In this document: piece after piece, positions 55,473 through 64,000 of the stretch
How the letters are laid out: each line of letters begins with the position of its first letter
Position numbering within the stretch: position 1 is the first letter of the stretch
NCBI RefSeq assembly: GCF_036231905.1
Contig: NZ_JAZARE010000010.1
Coordinates: 219,394 to 283,393, forward strand
Length of the DNA stretch: 64,000 nt
Direction of reading: 5' to 3'
From: CAMLIZ01 sp036231905
GTDB lineage: Bacteria > Pseudomonadota > Gammaproteobacteria > Burkholderiales > Burkholderiaceae_C
Notes under the pieces: model-generated
What the model was told of the DNA's origin: nothing
The model's input: the letters and a program-made list of their open reading frames with translations, nothing else
The model's database searches: none
Translations under genes and position numbers: made by a program

Positions 55473-58400
55473 ATGACATCACGCCACGCGCCGCGGCGCT
55501 TCCCGCTCTCGACCCTCACCCTGGCCGTGCTGGCCACCACCGCCCACGCCCAGACCACGCCGGACGACCAGCCCGCGCGGGTGGAGGTCATCGGCATGCG
55601 CGCCGCGCTGGAAAGCGCGCTCAACAAGAAGCGCGAGGACCGCGGCATCGTCGATGTGATCAAGGCGGAGGACATCGCCAAGTTCCCCGACACCAACCTG
55701 GCCGAGTCGCTGCAGCGGGTGCCCGGCGTGGTGATCGACCGCGACGCCGGCGAAGGCCGCGGCATCACCGTGCGCGGCCTGGGCGCGGACTTCACCCGCG
55801 TGCGCATCAACGGCGTGGAGGCCCTCACCACCACCGGCGGCACCGACTCCTCCGGCGGGGCCAACCGCAGCCGCGGCTTCGATTTCAATGTGTTCGCCGC
55901 CGAGCTGTTCAACCAGATCACGGTGCGCAAGAGCTCGCAGGCCGACGTGGACGAAGGCTCGCTCGGCGCCACGGTGGACCTGCAGACCCCGCGGCCGCTG
56001 GAGATGCCGGGCTTTCACGCCACCGCGTCGGTGAAGGCCGGCTACAACGACCTGTCGAAGAAGGCGCAGCCGCGGGGCGCGTTCCTGGTGTCCAACACCT
56101 TTGCCGACAACCGGGTGGGCGTGCTGCTGTCGGGCGCGCTGTCCAAGCGCGAGCTTTACGAGGAAGGCTTCAGCACCGTGCGCTGGGACAACGGCGCCTC
56201 CTCCGGCGGCTGGTGCGCACCGCAGGGCGTGACGCCCGCCAACCCCACCAACAGCACCGCCACCACCTGCGGGCCGGCGGCGCAGGCCGTGCCCCGGCTG
56301 CCCAACACGCAACAGAACATCGACGCCTACAACCTGGCGAGCGACCCCAACAACTTTCACCCGCGCCTGCCGCGCTACGGCCGCCTCACGCATGACCAGG
56401 AGCGCATCGGCCTCACCGCCACGCTGCAGGTCAAGCCGCAGGACAGCACGCTGATCACCCTGGACATGCTGTACGCCAAGCTCAAGGCCACGCGGCAGGA
56501 GGACTTTCTCGAGGCCATCTCGTTCAGCCGCAGCGCCAGCCAGGGTGGCAAGCCGCAGACCAGCGTGGTGGACACCGCCTACGGCCCCAACGGCGCCCTG
56601 CTCTACGGCACCTACAACGGCGTGGACATCCGCGCCGAGTCGCGCTACGACAAGCTGTCGACCGAATTCACCCAGCCCACCCTCACGATCCGTCAGGACC
56701 TGAGCGAGACGCTGCGCCTGAACGCAATGGGCGGGCGCGCGGTGTCCCGCTTCCGCAATCCGGTGCAGACCACCACCACGCTGGACGCGCTGAACGTCAA
56801 CGGCTACTCCATCGACTTTCGCGGCAACGACCGCCTGCCCACCATCGGCTACCCCTTCGACGTCACGCAGCCCGGCGGCGCATTAAGCATCGTGGGCGTG
56901 CCGCAGGTGAGCTCCGGCACGCAGCCCACCACGATCCCCAACACCACCTCCAGCGAGATCCGCATCCGCCCGCAGGGCACGGACAACCGCAACGACGTGG
57001 CCCATATCGACCTCGACTGGGAGGCGATTCCCGACAAGCTGAACCTCAAGGCGGGCGTGGACTACAAGCGCTTCGCCTTCAGCACCTTCGAGTTCCGCCG
57101 GGTCAACCAGAACGACACCATCTTCGCGCCGCCGGCCGGCACCTCGGCCGCCGGCCTCACCACGCTGCTCAACGGCTTCGGCGGCGGGCTCAGCCTGCCG
57201 GCGGGCGTGCCCACCAGCTGGGTCATTCCCAACCTGAACGCCATCGCCAACACCTACGACATCTACTGCAACTGCATCAAGAGCGGCCCGGCCGGCGGCC
57301 CGGGCGACTTCACCTTGTCATCCATCACCAACGGCAACGCACGCGGCAACAACCGCTCGGTGAGCGAAACCGACAAGGGCGGCTTCTTCATGGCCGACTT
57401 CTCCACCCAGCTGCTGGGACTGCCGGTGCGCGGCAATGCCGGCGTGCGCTACGTGGAGACGCACCAGGCGGCCACCGGCTACCTGGCCACCGGCAACGGC
57501 ACCGCGGTGACGCTGGACCAGAGCTATGAAGACTGGCTGCCTGCGGTGAACCTGGCCGCCAACCTTTCCAAGGACCTGGTGCTGCGCCTGGCGGCGGCCA
57601 AGGTGATGGCCCGCCCGCAGCTGGGCAACCTGAACCCCGGCGGCACCATCAGCACCACGGGGACGCTGTCCATCACCACCGGCAACCCCTTCCTCAAGCC
57701 CTTCCGCGCCAAGACCTTCGACGAAAGCATCGAGTGGTACTTCTCGCGCAACGGCTTCATCGGGCTCGGCTTGTTCCAGAAGAACATCGACACCTACATC
57801 CAGAGCCTGCGCACCACCATGCCGTTCAACCAGACGGGGTTGCCGCTGTCGCTGCTGCCGTCGAACTTCACCGGGGAAGAGGAGTTCCAGGTGACGGCGC
57901 CGGTCAATACCTCGGGCGGCCGGCTCTCCGGCTTCGAGATCAACTACCAGCAGCCCTTCACCTTCTTGCCCGGCGTCTGGCGCAACTTCGGCGTGCTGCT
58001 GAACTACACGCAGGTGAAATCCAAGATCAACTACATCGTCTCGCCCACGGCCGGCAGCACGATCACCGACGACCTGATCAACATGTCGCCCAAGGCCTGG
58101 AACGCGACGCTGTTCTATGACGATGGCCGCCTCAGCGCGCGCGTGTCGGGCGCCTACCGCTCCAGCTTCCTCACCCGCGTGCCGGGCCAGAACAACAACG
58201 ACGTGGAAGGCAAGAACAAGACCTTGAACGTAGACCTGTCGGTGTCGTACAAGCTGCGCGACAACCTGGAGGTCACCTTCGAGGGCGTGAACCTCACCAA
58301 CGAGGCCAACGACCAGTTCGTGAGCCGCGCGCGCGACAGCGCTGTCGTGTACAACGTCACCGGGCGCGAATACATGCTCGGCATGCGCTACAAGTTCTGA
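55473..58400 (+). CDS. TonB-dependent outer-membrane receptor, probably for pectin oligomers
   Basis: 975 residues. Signal peptide ending TTAHAQTTP. Plug domain: VEVIGMRAALESALNKKREDRGIVDVIKAEDIAKFPDTNLAESLQRVPGV region, of the TIGR01782 (TonB-Xanth-Caul) type, without an N-terminal signalling domain. The C-terminal barrel ends GREYMLGMRYKF with the terminal aromatic needed for BAM assembly. Family members import oligosaccharides. The head position in an operon with kdgF and a pectinolytic enzyme, and the KdgR-like site upstream, indicate oligogalacturonide or rhamnogalacturonan fragments as cargo. Confidence 0.93.
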   Translation: MTSRHAPRRFPLSTLTLAVLATTAHAQTTPDDQPARVEVIGMRAALESALNKKREDRGIVDVIKAEDIAKFPDTNLAESLQRVPGVVIDRDAGEGRGITVRGLGADFTRVRINGVEALTTTGGTDSSGGANRSRGFDFNVFAAELFNQITVRKSSQADVDEGSLGATVDLQTPRPLEMPGFHATASVKAGYNDLSKKAQPRGAFLVSNTFADNRVGVLLSGALSKRELYEEGFSTVRWDNGASSGGWCAPQGVTPANPTNSTATTCGPAAQAVPRLPNTQQNIDAYNLASDPNNFHPRLPRYGRLTHDQERIGLTATLQVKPQDSTLITLDMLYAKLKATRQEDFLEAISFSRSASQGGKPQTSVVDTAYGPNGALLYGTYNGVDIRAESRYDKLSTEFTQPTLTIRQDLSETLRLNAMGGRAVSRFRNPVQTTTTLDALNVNGYSIDFRGNDRLPTIGYPFDVTQPGGALSIVGVPQVSSGTQPTTIPNTTSSEIRIRPQGTDNRNDVAHIDLDWEAIPDKLNLKAGVDYKRFAFSTFEFRRVNQNDTIFAPPAGTSAAGLTTLLNGFGGGLSLPAGVPTSWVIPNLNAIANTYDIYCNCIKSGPAGGPGDFTLSSITNGNARGNNRSVSETDKGGFFMADFSTQLLGLPVRGNAGVRYVETHQAATGYLATGNGTAVTLDQSYEDWLPAVNLAANLSKDLVLRLAAAKVMARPQLGNLNPGGTISTTGTLSITTGNPFLKPFRAKTFDESIEWYFSRNGFIGLGLFQKNIDTYIQSLRTTMPFNQTGLPLSLLPSNFTGEEEFQVTAPVNTSGGRLSGFEINYQQPFTFLPGVWRNFGVLLNYTQVKSKINYIVSPTAGSTITDDLINMSPKAWNATLFYDDGRLSARVSGAYRSSFLTRVPGQNNNDVEGKNKTLNVDLSVSYKLRDNLEVTFEGVNLTNEANDQFVSRARDSAVVYNVTGREYMLGMRYKF

Positions 58401-58424
58401 TCTTCTGCACCCAGGAGCCGCCCC

Positions 58425-58757
58425 ATGTCGAACTACTTCCTCAACGACGAACAGCCGTGGACCGAGCTGGGCGACGGTATCCGCCGCAAGGTGGTGGCCC
58501 ACACGCCGCAGCTGATGTCGGTGCTGGTGCAGTTCGACCAGGGTGCGGTGGGCACGCCCCATGCACACGACGTGCACGACCAGATCGCCTTCGTGGTGCG
58601 CGGGTCGTTCGAGTGCGAGGTGGGCGGCGCCAAGCGGGTGCTCAAGCCCGGTGACGCCTTCATCGCGCCGCACGGCACGATGCACGGCGTCGTCGCGCTG
58701 GAGCCGCAGAGCACGCTGCTCGACCAGTTCTCGCCGCGCCGCGACGACTACCTCTGA
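58425..58757 (+). CDS. kdgF: KdgF-type cupin, unsaturated uronate-to-ketouronate conversion
   Basis: 110 residues, a single-domain cupin as in known KdgF. It speeds the linearisation of 4,5-unsaturated galacturonate to 5-keto-4-deoxyuronate, the KduI substrate. Metal ligands are in PHAHDVHDQIAFVVRG (His, His, Gln) and HGTMHGVVAL (His). Ribosome site AGGAG (58411-58415) before ATG 58425. Follows the receptor gene by 24 bases. Confidence 0.93.
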   Translation: MSNYFLNDEQPWTELGDGIRRKVVAHTPQLMSVLVQFDQGAVGTPHAHDVHDQIAFVVRGSFECEVGGAKRVLKPGDAFIAPHGTMHGVVALEPQSTLLDQFSPRRDDYL

Positions 58758-58857
58758 CCACCCGCGCAGGCGCTTCGGCGCCTTCGCCATTCGGCGACGC
58801 GGCTCCCCCGGCAGATTGCGGCCGCGGTGGGCATCGCCTTTCCGCTGTGCTGCCCCG

Positions 58858-60897
58858 ATGCATCCCCTTCGCCTGCTTTGCTGCGTCGTGATCGTGTTCA
58901 CAACGCCACTTTTTGCCCAGGCCCAAGCGGTGTCCCCATCGCCGGGCGCACCCGTGGCCACGGTCCACCCCGCCCTGCACCTGGCCGGCGATTCCACGAT
59001 GGCCGACAAGCCGCAGGACCCGCCCAACCCCGAGCACGGCTGGGGCCAGCTGTTCCGCGAGCGGCTGCTGGAGCCGGCGCGGCTGGTCAACCATGCGATG
59101 AACGGCCGCAGCACGCGCAACTTCCGCGACGAGGGCCGCTGGGATCATCTGCTGTCGCAGTTGCAGGCCGGCGACCAGGTGCTGATCCAGTTTGGCCACA
59201 ACGACGCCCGCATCGACGACCCCAAGCGCTACGCCGACCCGGCCACCTACCGCGAGAACCTGCGCCGCTTCGTGCGCGAGGTGCGCGAGCGCGGCGCCAC
59301 GCCCTTGCTGGCGACGCCGCTGGTGCGCCGCAAGTTCGACGAAGCCGGGCGGCTGCAGGACACGCACGGCGCCTACCCCGACGAGATGCGGCGTGTTGCC
59401 TTGGAAGAGCGTGTGCCGCTGCTGGACCTGCAGCGCGCCAGCCGCGAGTTCGTGCAACGCGTGGGGCCGGAGGCTTCACGCGCGCTCTACCAGTGGCTGG
59501 CGCCCGGCGAGTGGGCCCGTTACCCCGACGGCCGGCGCGACGACACCCACTTCAGCGAGGACGGCGCGCGCGCCATGGCGGGCCTGGCCGCCACCGAGAT
59601 ACGCGCGCTGGGCCTGCCGCTGGCGGCCTGGCTGAAGCCCATGCCGGCCTTCAACCATGCGAGCTACGACGTCAAGGGCTGGGCCGCGGCCACCCGCGGT
59701 GGGCACGGCGGCAAGATCGTGCGCGTGACCACGCTGGCCGCGTCAGGCCCCGGCTCCCTGCGCGCCGCGCTCGAAACGCCCGGGCCGCGCATCGTGGTGT
59801 TCGAGGTGGCCGGCGTGATCGATCTCGCCGGCAAGGGCATCACCATCCGGCAGCCCTACCTCACCATCGCGGGCCAGACCGCGCCGCACCCGGGCATCAC
59901 GCTGATCCGCGGCGAGCTCGAGATTGCCGCGCACGACGTGATCGTGCAGCACCTGGCCCTGCGCCCGGGCGACTGGGGCCGCCCGCCGCGCAGCGGCGGC
60001 GACCAGGACGGCCTGTCCACCAACGCGGGCGCCTACAACGTGATCGTGGACCACTGCAGCTTCTCCTGGGCCACCGACGAGAACCTGTCCGTCGGCGGGC
60101 CGCGCTTCGCCGGCAACGACCCGGACGAGTGGCGCCACTACACGTCGCACGACATCACCTACAGCCACAACCTGATCTACCAGGGGCTGTCGAACTCGGT
60201 GCACGAGAAAGGCGAACACTCCAAGGGCACGCTGGTGCACGACAACGCCAGCGGCGTGCTGCTGTACGCCAACGTCTACGCGTCCAACCGCCAGCGCAAC
60301 GCGCTGTGGAAGGGCGGCACGCGCGGCGCGATGGTGAACAACGTGGTCTACAACCCGGGCGACCGTGCGGTGCACTACAACCTCTTCGCCAAGGAGTGGG
60401 CTGGCCAGCCCCTGCAACCGGGGCAGCTCGCGCTGGTGGGCAACGTCTTGCGCCACGGGCCGGACACCGTGCCAGGCACGCCGCTGTTCATGCTGGGCGG
60501 CGAAGGTGAACTGGCGCTGTACCTGGAAGACAACCTCGCGCACGACACGCGCGGCCGACCGGTGCCGCTGCTGGGCCGCTACGGCTCCGGCCAGGCGCGC
60601 CTGCTGCCGACCGTTGCAGCCGGGCTGCCGCCCGACGTGAAGGCTGTGCCGGCGGCGCGGCTGATGGACGAGCTGCCGCAGGCGGTGGGCGCGCGGTCCT
60701 GGCAGCGTGACCCCATCGACGCTCAGCTGCTGGCCGACATGGCCGAGGGGCGCGGCCATATCATCGATTCGGAGCGCGAGACGGCATCGGGATATCCATC
60801 GCCGCAGCCGACGCGCCGGCCGTTTGTCGAGGCCGAGTGGAACCTCGATGACATGAGCCCGAAGGCCGGCTGGGGTGCGCTCTTCAAGCCGCGCTGA
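58858..60897 (+). CDS. Exported rhamnogalacturonan acetylesterase (CE12)-pectate lyase-like fusion
   Basis: 679 residues from ATG 58858, with signal peptide MHPLRLLCCVVIVFTTPLFA. N-terminal half (about residues 35-255) is an SGNH esterase of the CE12 type: LAGDSTMAD (nucleophile Ser), FGHNDAR, and DDTHFSEDGA (Asp/His). C-terminal half (about residues 275-600) is a right-handed beta-helix like PL1 lyases: GGKIVRVTTLAASGPGSLR, TIAGQTAPHPGITLI, VIVDHCSFSWATDENLSV. Removing acetyl groups would expose the backbone to the lyase. The end of the protein (WNLDDMSPKAGWGALFKPR) is distinctive. The lyase family assignment is less sure than the esterase. Confidence 0.87.
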   Translation: MHPLRLLCCVVIVFTTPLFAQAQAVSPSPGAPVATVHPALHLAGDSTMADKPQDPPNPEHGWGQLFRERLLEPARLVNHAMNGRSTRNFRDEGRWDHLLSQLQAGDQVLIQFGHNDARIDDPKRYADPATYRENLRRFVREVRERGATPLLATPLVRRKFDEAGRLQDTHGAYPDEMRRVALEERVPLLDLQRASREFVQRVGPEASRALYQWLAPGEWARYPDGRRDDTHFSEDGARAMAGLAATEIRALGLPLAAWLKPMPAFNHASYDVKGWAAATRGGHGGKIVRVTTLAASGPGSLRAALETPGPRIVVFEVAGVIDLAGKGITIRQPYLTIAGQTAPHPGITLIRGELEIAAHDVIVQHLALRPGDWGRPPRSGGDQDGLSTNAGAYNVIVDHCSFSWATDENLSVGGPRFAGNDPDEWRHYTSHDITYSHNLIYQGLSNSVHEKGEHSKGTLVHDNASGVLLYANVYASNRQRNALWKGGTRGAMVNNVVYNPGDRAVHYNLFAKEWAGQPLQPGQLALVGNVLRHGPDTVPGTPLFMLGGEGELALYLEDNLAHDTRGRPVPLLGRYGSGQARLLPTVAAGLPPDVKAVPAARLMDELPQAVGARSWQRDPIDAQLLADMAEGRGHIIDSERETASGYPSPQPTRRPFVEAEWNLDDMSPKAGWGALFKPR

Positions 60898-60947
60898 GTT
60901 TTCAGCGTTTCACTGGATCAACCTCGGCGCGAGCCGCAGGGACGCGA

Positions 60948-61886
60948 TCAGCAGAGATCGGCCATCACCTCGCGCGCGATCACTGCACCGGGGTGCTGGA
61001 TCACCCGCGCCGCCAGGCGGTTGCCGAACGCGGCTGCCTCCGCCGGTGCGGCGCCGGCAAGGCGCTGGCACAGGTAGCCCGCCCCGAATGCATCACCAGC
61101 GGCCGTGGTGTCCACCACGCGCGCCACGCGCTCGGCAGGCACTTCCAGCCAGCCGCCATCCGGCCCGCGCAGCAAGGCGGGCTCGGCGCCCCGCTTGACC
61201 ACGAGTTCCGCGGTGGGCAGCGCACGCGCCGCCTCCAGCGCCTGTGCCGGCTGCTCCAGTTGCAGCAACGCCTGGTGGTCGTCGGCGGTAAGCAGCGCGA
61301 TGGAGGCCGCCTCGAACGCGAGGCAGAACCATTTGCGCGCTTCCGTGGCGGCTGGCCACAGGCGCGGGCGGTAGTTGTTGTCGAACACCACCGTGGCACC
61401 GCGCGCGCGCAGGGTGCGCATCAACGCCAGCAGGCGCTCGCGCCCCGCCACCGGCAGCACCGCCAAGCTGATGCCGCTGACGTACAGCGCGCCCCACTCG
61501 ACGGCGCGCTGTTCCAGCGGCGTGATGTCCACATCGAAGTAGGCCTTGGCGGCGCTGGTGTCGCGCCAATAGGTGAAGCTGCGCTCGCCGCGCTCGTCCA
61601 CCGAGATCTGGTAGAGGCCCGGCATGCGGCCGGGCAGTCGGCGCACCAATGAACAATCAACGCCTTCGGCCTCCCAGCGAGCGAGCAGCCCCTCGCTCAA
61701 GGCATCATCGCCCAGTGCAGTGGCATACAAGGCCTGCTGGCCCAGCGGCGCACCGCAGCGCGCGAGGTACACGGCGGTGTTGAAGGTGTCGCCGCCGTAC
61801 CCTTGCTGCAGCGTGCCGAAGGCCTGACCGCGCAGTTCGAGCATGCATTCACCGATGAGGGCCACCTTGTGTGGAGAAGAGGGCAT
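60948..61886 (-). CDS. kdgK: 2-keto-3-deoxygluconate kinase
   Basis: 312 residues, PfkB family. Signature motifs: GGDTFNTAVYLARCG near the N-terminus and DTTAAGDAFGAGYLC with the catalytic Asp. It phosphorylates KDG to KDPG, which then needs Eda (not in the window). NNYRPRLWP is typical of KdgK rather than fructokinase. Divergent from the GntR gene across a gap with a perfect CGAAAC palindrome. The 50-base gap to the convergent esterase/lyase gene shows only a CAGCGTTTCA half-site. Confidence 0.94.
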   Translation of the reverse strand: MPSSPHKVALIGECMLELRGQAFGTLQQGYGGDTFNTAVYLARCGAPLGQQALYATALGDDALSEGLLARWEAEGVDCSLVRRLPGRMPGLYQISVDERGERSFTYWRDTSAAKAYFDVDITPLEQRAVEWGALYVSGISLAVLPVAGRERLLALMRTLRARGATVVFDNNYRPRLWPAATEARKWFCLAFEAASIALLTADDHQALLQLEQPAQALEAARALPTAELVVKRGAEPALLRGPDGGWLEVPAERVARVVDTTAAGDAFGAGYLCQRLAGAAPAEAAAFGNRLAARVIQHPGAVIAREVMADLC

Positions 61887-61908
61887 GGCAGAAGATTCGA
61901 GGCGTTTT

Positions 61909-61923
61909 CGAAACGGTGTTTCG
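61909..61923. promoter_or_regulatory. Perfect palindrome CGAAAC-GGT-GTTTCG, KdgR-type operator candidate
   Basis: A 6-3-6 palindrome in the 79-base gap between kdgK and the GntR gene. It has the GAAAC-n3-GTTTC core of KdgR-family sites and could control both divergent genes. Confidence 0.6.
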
Positions 61924-61965
61924 TTATTCTAGTCTGGTAAAGTGCCTCGTCCGTTGTCACACGAC

Positions 61966-62712
61966 ATGAACGAAACCCAAGATCCCCCTTTTCCCCCCCG
62001 CCGCCGCGCGCGCACCCTGGCCGCCGAACTGGTAGAGGCGCTGGGCATGCGCATCCGCGAAGGCAAGATGTCGCCCAATGACAAGCTGCCCACCGAGGCG
62101 GCCATGATGGCCGAGTACGGTGTGAGCCGCACCGTGGTGCGGGAAGCGATCTCGCGCCTGCAGGCCTCGGGCCTGGTGGAAACACGCCACGGCATCGGCA
62201 CCTTCGTGGTGGGCCTGGGCGACAGCGGCAGCTTCCGCATCGCACCGGAGCAGGTGGCCACCTTGCGCGACGTGGTGGCCGTGCTGGAGCTGCGCATCGG
62301 CATCGAGACCGAAAGCGCTGCGCTCGCCGCAGTGCGCCGCACGCCGGAGAACCTGGCCGCCATGCGCACGGCGCTGGATGCGTTTGCCGAAGCCATCGAG
62401 CAAGGCCGTGCGGCGGTGGCCCCGGACTTCCAGTTCCATGTGGAGATCGCGCGCGCCACGCAGAACCACCATTTCACCGAAATCATGACCATGCTGGGGG
62501 CCACCATCATCCCCCGCGCGCGGCTGGAGCCGGCGGAAGTGACCAGCGACGAGCGCCGCACTTACCTGCGGCGGGTGAACGCGGAGCACGAGAGCATCTT
62601 CGACGCCATCGCGGCGCAGGACACGGACGCCGCCCGGGCGGCCATGCGCACCCACCTGGCCAACAGCCGCGAACGGCGCCGGCGCGCCGCGGCCAATACC
62701 CCCTCCCACTGA
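61966..62712 (+). CDS. GntR-family regulator, FadR (FCD) subfamily, probable hexuronate regulator
   Basis: 248 residues from ATG 61966; a GTG at 61942 would add eight. HTH in residues about 15-85 (LPTEAAMMAEYGVSRTVVREAISRLQ), FCD ligand domain after it, with metal-binding residues likely in DFQFHVEIARATQNHH and HESIFDAIAAQD. Lies beside kdgK and kdgD. TTGTCACACGA at 61955-61965, just before the start, fits the GntR-type TNGTNNNACNA pattern and suggests autoregulation. Ligand inferred to be galactarate, galacturonate or a product. Confidence 0.88.
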   Translation: MNETQDPPFPPRRRARTLAAELVEALGMRIREGKMSPNDKLPTEAAMMAEYGVSRTVVREAISRLQASGLVETRHGIGTFVVGLGDSGSFRIAPEQVATLRDVVAVLELRIGIETESAALAAVRRTPENLAAMRTALDAFAEAIEQGRAAVAPDFQFHVEIARATQNHHFTEIMTMLGATIIPRARLEPAEVTSDERRTYLRRVNAEHESIFDAIAAQDTDAARAAMRTHLANSRERRRRAAANTPSH

Positions 62713-62737
62713 TCCAGCGTTCAACAGCTCTGGTGTA

Positions 62738-62761
62738 GACATCGGCTATGTTGTACGATGT
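62738..62761. promoter_or_regulatory. Candidate regulatory site before kdgD
   Basis: ACATCG (62738-62743) and CGATGT (62756-62761) form an inverted repeat and enclose GTTGTACGA (62750-62758), the same core as in the udh promoter region. Position 24 bases before the start codon suits a repressor. Confidence 0.45.
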
Positions 62762-62784
62762 CTTATCTCTTCTCGGAGCGCTGG

Positions 62785-63696
62785 ATGAATCCCCAAGAAC
62801 TGAAGCAGGCCCTGTCCTCCGGTTTGCTGTCCTTCCCCCTCACCGACTTCGACGCGGACCTGCGCTTCGCACCCCGGCCGTATGCCGACCGGCTGGAATG
62901 GCTGATGCCGTATGGCGCCACCGTGCTGTTTGCCGCCGGTGGCACCGGGGAGTTCTTTTCGCTGGCGCCGGCGGAATACGCCGAGGTGGTGAAGACCGCC
63001 GCGCAAACCTGTCGCGGCCGCGTGCCCATCGTGGCGGGCGCCGGCGGCGGCACCACCCTCGCCATCACCTACGCCCAGGAAGCCGAGCGCGTGGGCGCCC
63101 AGGGCATCCTGCTGCTGCCCCACTACCTGACGGAGGCGACGCAGGAAGGCTTGGTGGCCCACGTGGAAGCGGTGTGCAAGAGCGTGAAGATCGGCGTGAT
63201 CGTCTACAACCGCGGCGCCTGCAGGCTCAACGCCGACTCGCTGGTGCGGCTAGCCGAGCGCTGCCCCAACCTCATCGGCTTCAAGGACGGGCTGGGCGAC
63301 ATCGAGCGCATCGTGCAGATCCGCCAGCGCCTGGGCGAGCGCTTCGTCTATGTGGGCGGCATGCCCACCCACGAGGTGTATGCCCATGCCTACAAGGCGC
63401 TGGGTGTGCCGGTGTATTCATCGGCCGTCTTCAACTTCGTGCCGCGCACCGCGATCGAGTTCTACAACGCCTATGCGGCCGGCGACACCGCCACCACCGG
63501 CCGCCTGCTCGACGAGTTCTTCCTGCCCTACCTGGAGATCCGCAACAAGGGCGAGGGGTATGCGGTGAGCATCGTGAAGGCCGGGGCCACCATCGTCGGC
63601 CACAGTGCCGGGCCGGTGCGGCCGCCGCTGTCGGATCTGAAGCCTGCCGAGGTGGAGCAGTTGCGGGTGCTCATTGACCGGCTTGGGCCGCAGTAA
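62785..63696 (+). CDS. kdgD: 5-dehydro-4-deoxyglucarate dehydratase (decarboxylating)
   Basis: 303 residues from ATG 62785, the standard KdgD length, with GGAG upstream. DapA/NAL superfamily: Schiff-base Lys in LIGFKDGLGDIERI, Tyr in IVYNRGACRL, GGTGEFFSLAP near the N-terminus. It converts the GarD product to alpha-ketoglutarate semialdehyde and CO2, completing the oxidative route; the semialdehyde dehydrogenase must lie outside the window. The start upstream at 62758 was rejected because the inverted repeat and ribosome site would then be coding. Confidence 0.95.
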   Translation: MNPQELKQALSSGLLSFPLTDFDADLRFAPRPYADRLEWLMPYGATVLFAAGGTGEFFSLAPAEYAEVVKTAAQTCRGRVPIVAGAGGGTTLAITYAQEAERVGAQGILLLPHYLTEATQEGLVAHVEAVCKSVKIGVIVYNRGACRLNADSLVRLAERCPNLIGFKDGLGDIERIVQIRQRLGERFVYVGGMPTHEVYAHAYKALGVPVYSSAVFNFVPRTAIEFYNAYAAGDTATTGRLLDEFFLPYLEIRNKGEGYAVSIVKAGATIVGHSAGPVRPPLSDLKPAEVEQLRVLIDRLGPQ

Positions 63697-63762
63697 CGAT
63701 CGGTGCGGCGTTGTTCACCGAGCAGCAGACTGAATGGTGGCGGGCGTGAGACCGAGCGGGGA

Positions 63763-63992
63763 GGCTGGGCCCGGGTGGCCGTCGGGGCTTCATCTGGGTC
63801 GGCCTCGCGCAAGCGCGAGGCTGCCCTGCGATGCTCACTCCGGGAGGGCGGCTGCGATGACTCCGGCTCCGGGCCTGAACGGCCCGGCCCATAGAGCCTT
63901 CTCGCCGGTCCGCCGCTGCGCAGCGGACTTCCCCTCCCTGCGCTGCGCTTCTCGGCGACCCAAGGCGCCCCGCCGGCCACCCGAGCCCAGCC
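63763..63992 (+). repeat. Structured intergenic element E3 with terminal inverted repeats
   Basis: Arms 63763-63788 and 63967-63992 pair with 2 mismatches in 26. Inside: TTCATCTG just after the left arm as in E1, a perfect 9-bp hairpin GCCTCGCGC-AA-GCGCGAGGC (63802-63821), CCTGCGATGCTC (63825-63836), and CTTCTCGGC before the right arm. GACCGAGCG lies before the left arm in both E1 and E3. It begins 67 bases after kdgD and fills the rest of the window (gap 63697-64000); no gene is seen. Confidence 0.8.
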
Positions 63993-64000
63993 ACCTCGAC

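Noticed and set aside
60898..60947. KdgR half-site CAGCGTTTCA (60903-60912)
   Set aside because: It lies between two convergent gene ends, where an operator would have no promoter to act on; only one arm is present.

Overview
The window is high-GC DNA from a bacterium that is most likely a betaproteobacterium of the order Burkholderiales. This is inferred from strong GC3 bias with long antisense open frames, frequent GTG/TTG starts, two Bug-family (TctC) solute receptors, a tandem glycine riboswitch before gcvTHP, and a Tog/Kdu/Kdg pectin gene set. I cannot name the genus. I see no rRNA, tRNA, CRISPR array, transposase or integrase.

Layout. 1-9.2 kb: housekeeping and mixed genes (a truncated B12-type radical SAM protein, a flavoprotein, a membrane-tethered receiver protein, an RlmN-like methyltransferase, an AraC/GyrI regulator, a Suv3-like helicase). 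8.4-11.5 kb: an IclR regulator, a Bug receptor and a serine hydrolase, with two palindromes before the receptor. 11.5-20.5 kb: an M14 carboxypeptidase, then a glycine riboswitch driving gcvT-gcvH-gcvP, a lipoprotein hydrolase and sdaA, a coherent glycine-to-serine-to-pyruvate unit. 20.5-26.3 kb: an accessory stretch whose junctions carry three direct copies of the 3' end of sdaA; it holds an unusual trypsin-fold protein, an unknown exported protein, a beta-propeller protein and a lipoprotein. 26.3-36.9 kb: a periplasmic binding protein convergent with a hybrid sensor kinase, a glycoside hydrolase, two paralogous glycine-zipper proteins, small envelope proteins, an aldo/keto reductase and murQ.

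37-63.7 kb is a large pectin and galacturonate utilisation locus. Outside the cytoplasm: a TonB receptor, a pectin methylesterase-pectate lyase fusion and a rhamnogalacturonan acetylesterase-pectate lyase fusion. Uptake: a TogMNAB-like ABC transporter and a TRAP transporter. Inside: oligogalacturonate lyase (Ogl), KdgF, KduI, KduD and KdgK for the unsaturated-uronate route to KDPG; uronate dehydrogenase, a lactonase, a GarD-type dehydratase and KdgD for the oxidative galacturonate route to alpha-ketoglutarate semialdehyde. A KdgR-type IclR regulator and a FadR-type GntR regulator are encoded inside the locus, and palindromes matching both classes occur in its intergenic gaps. Many genes overlap by ATGA or GTGA, implying coupled translation.

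The most novel signal I found is a family of about 230-bp intergenic elements (20507-20742, 53320-53550, 63763-63992, plus a half copy at 23577-23658). They have long terminal inverted repeats whose sequences differ between copies while pairing is kept, an internal hairpin that also covaries, and a conserved CCTGCGATGCTC motif. This looks like a structured RNA or DNA element.
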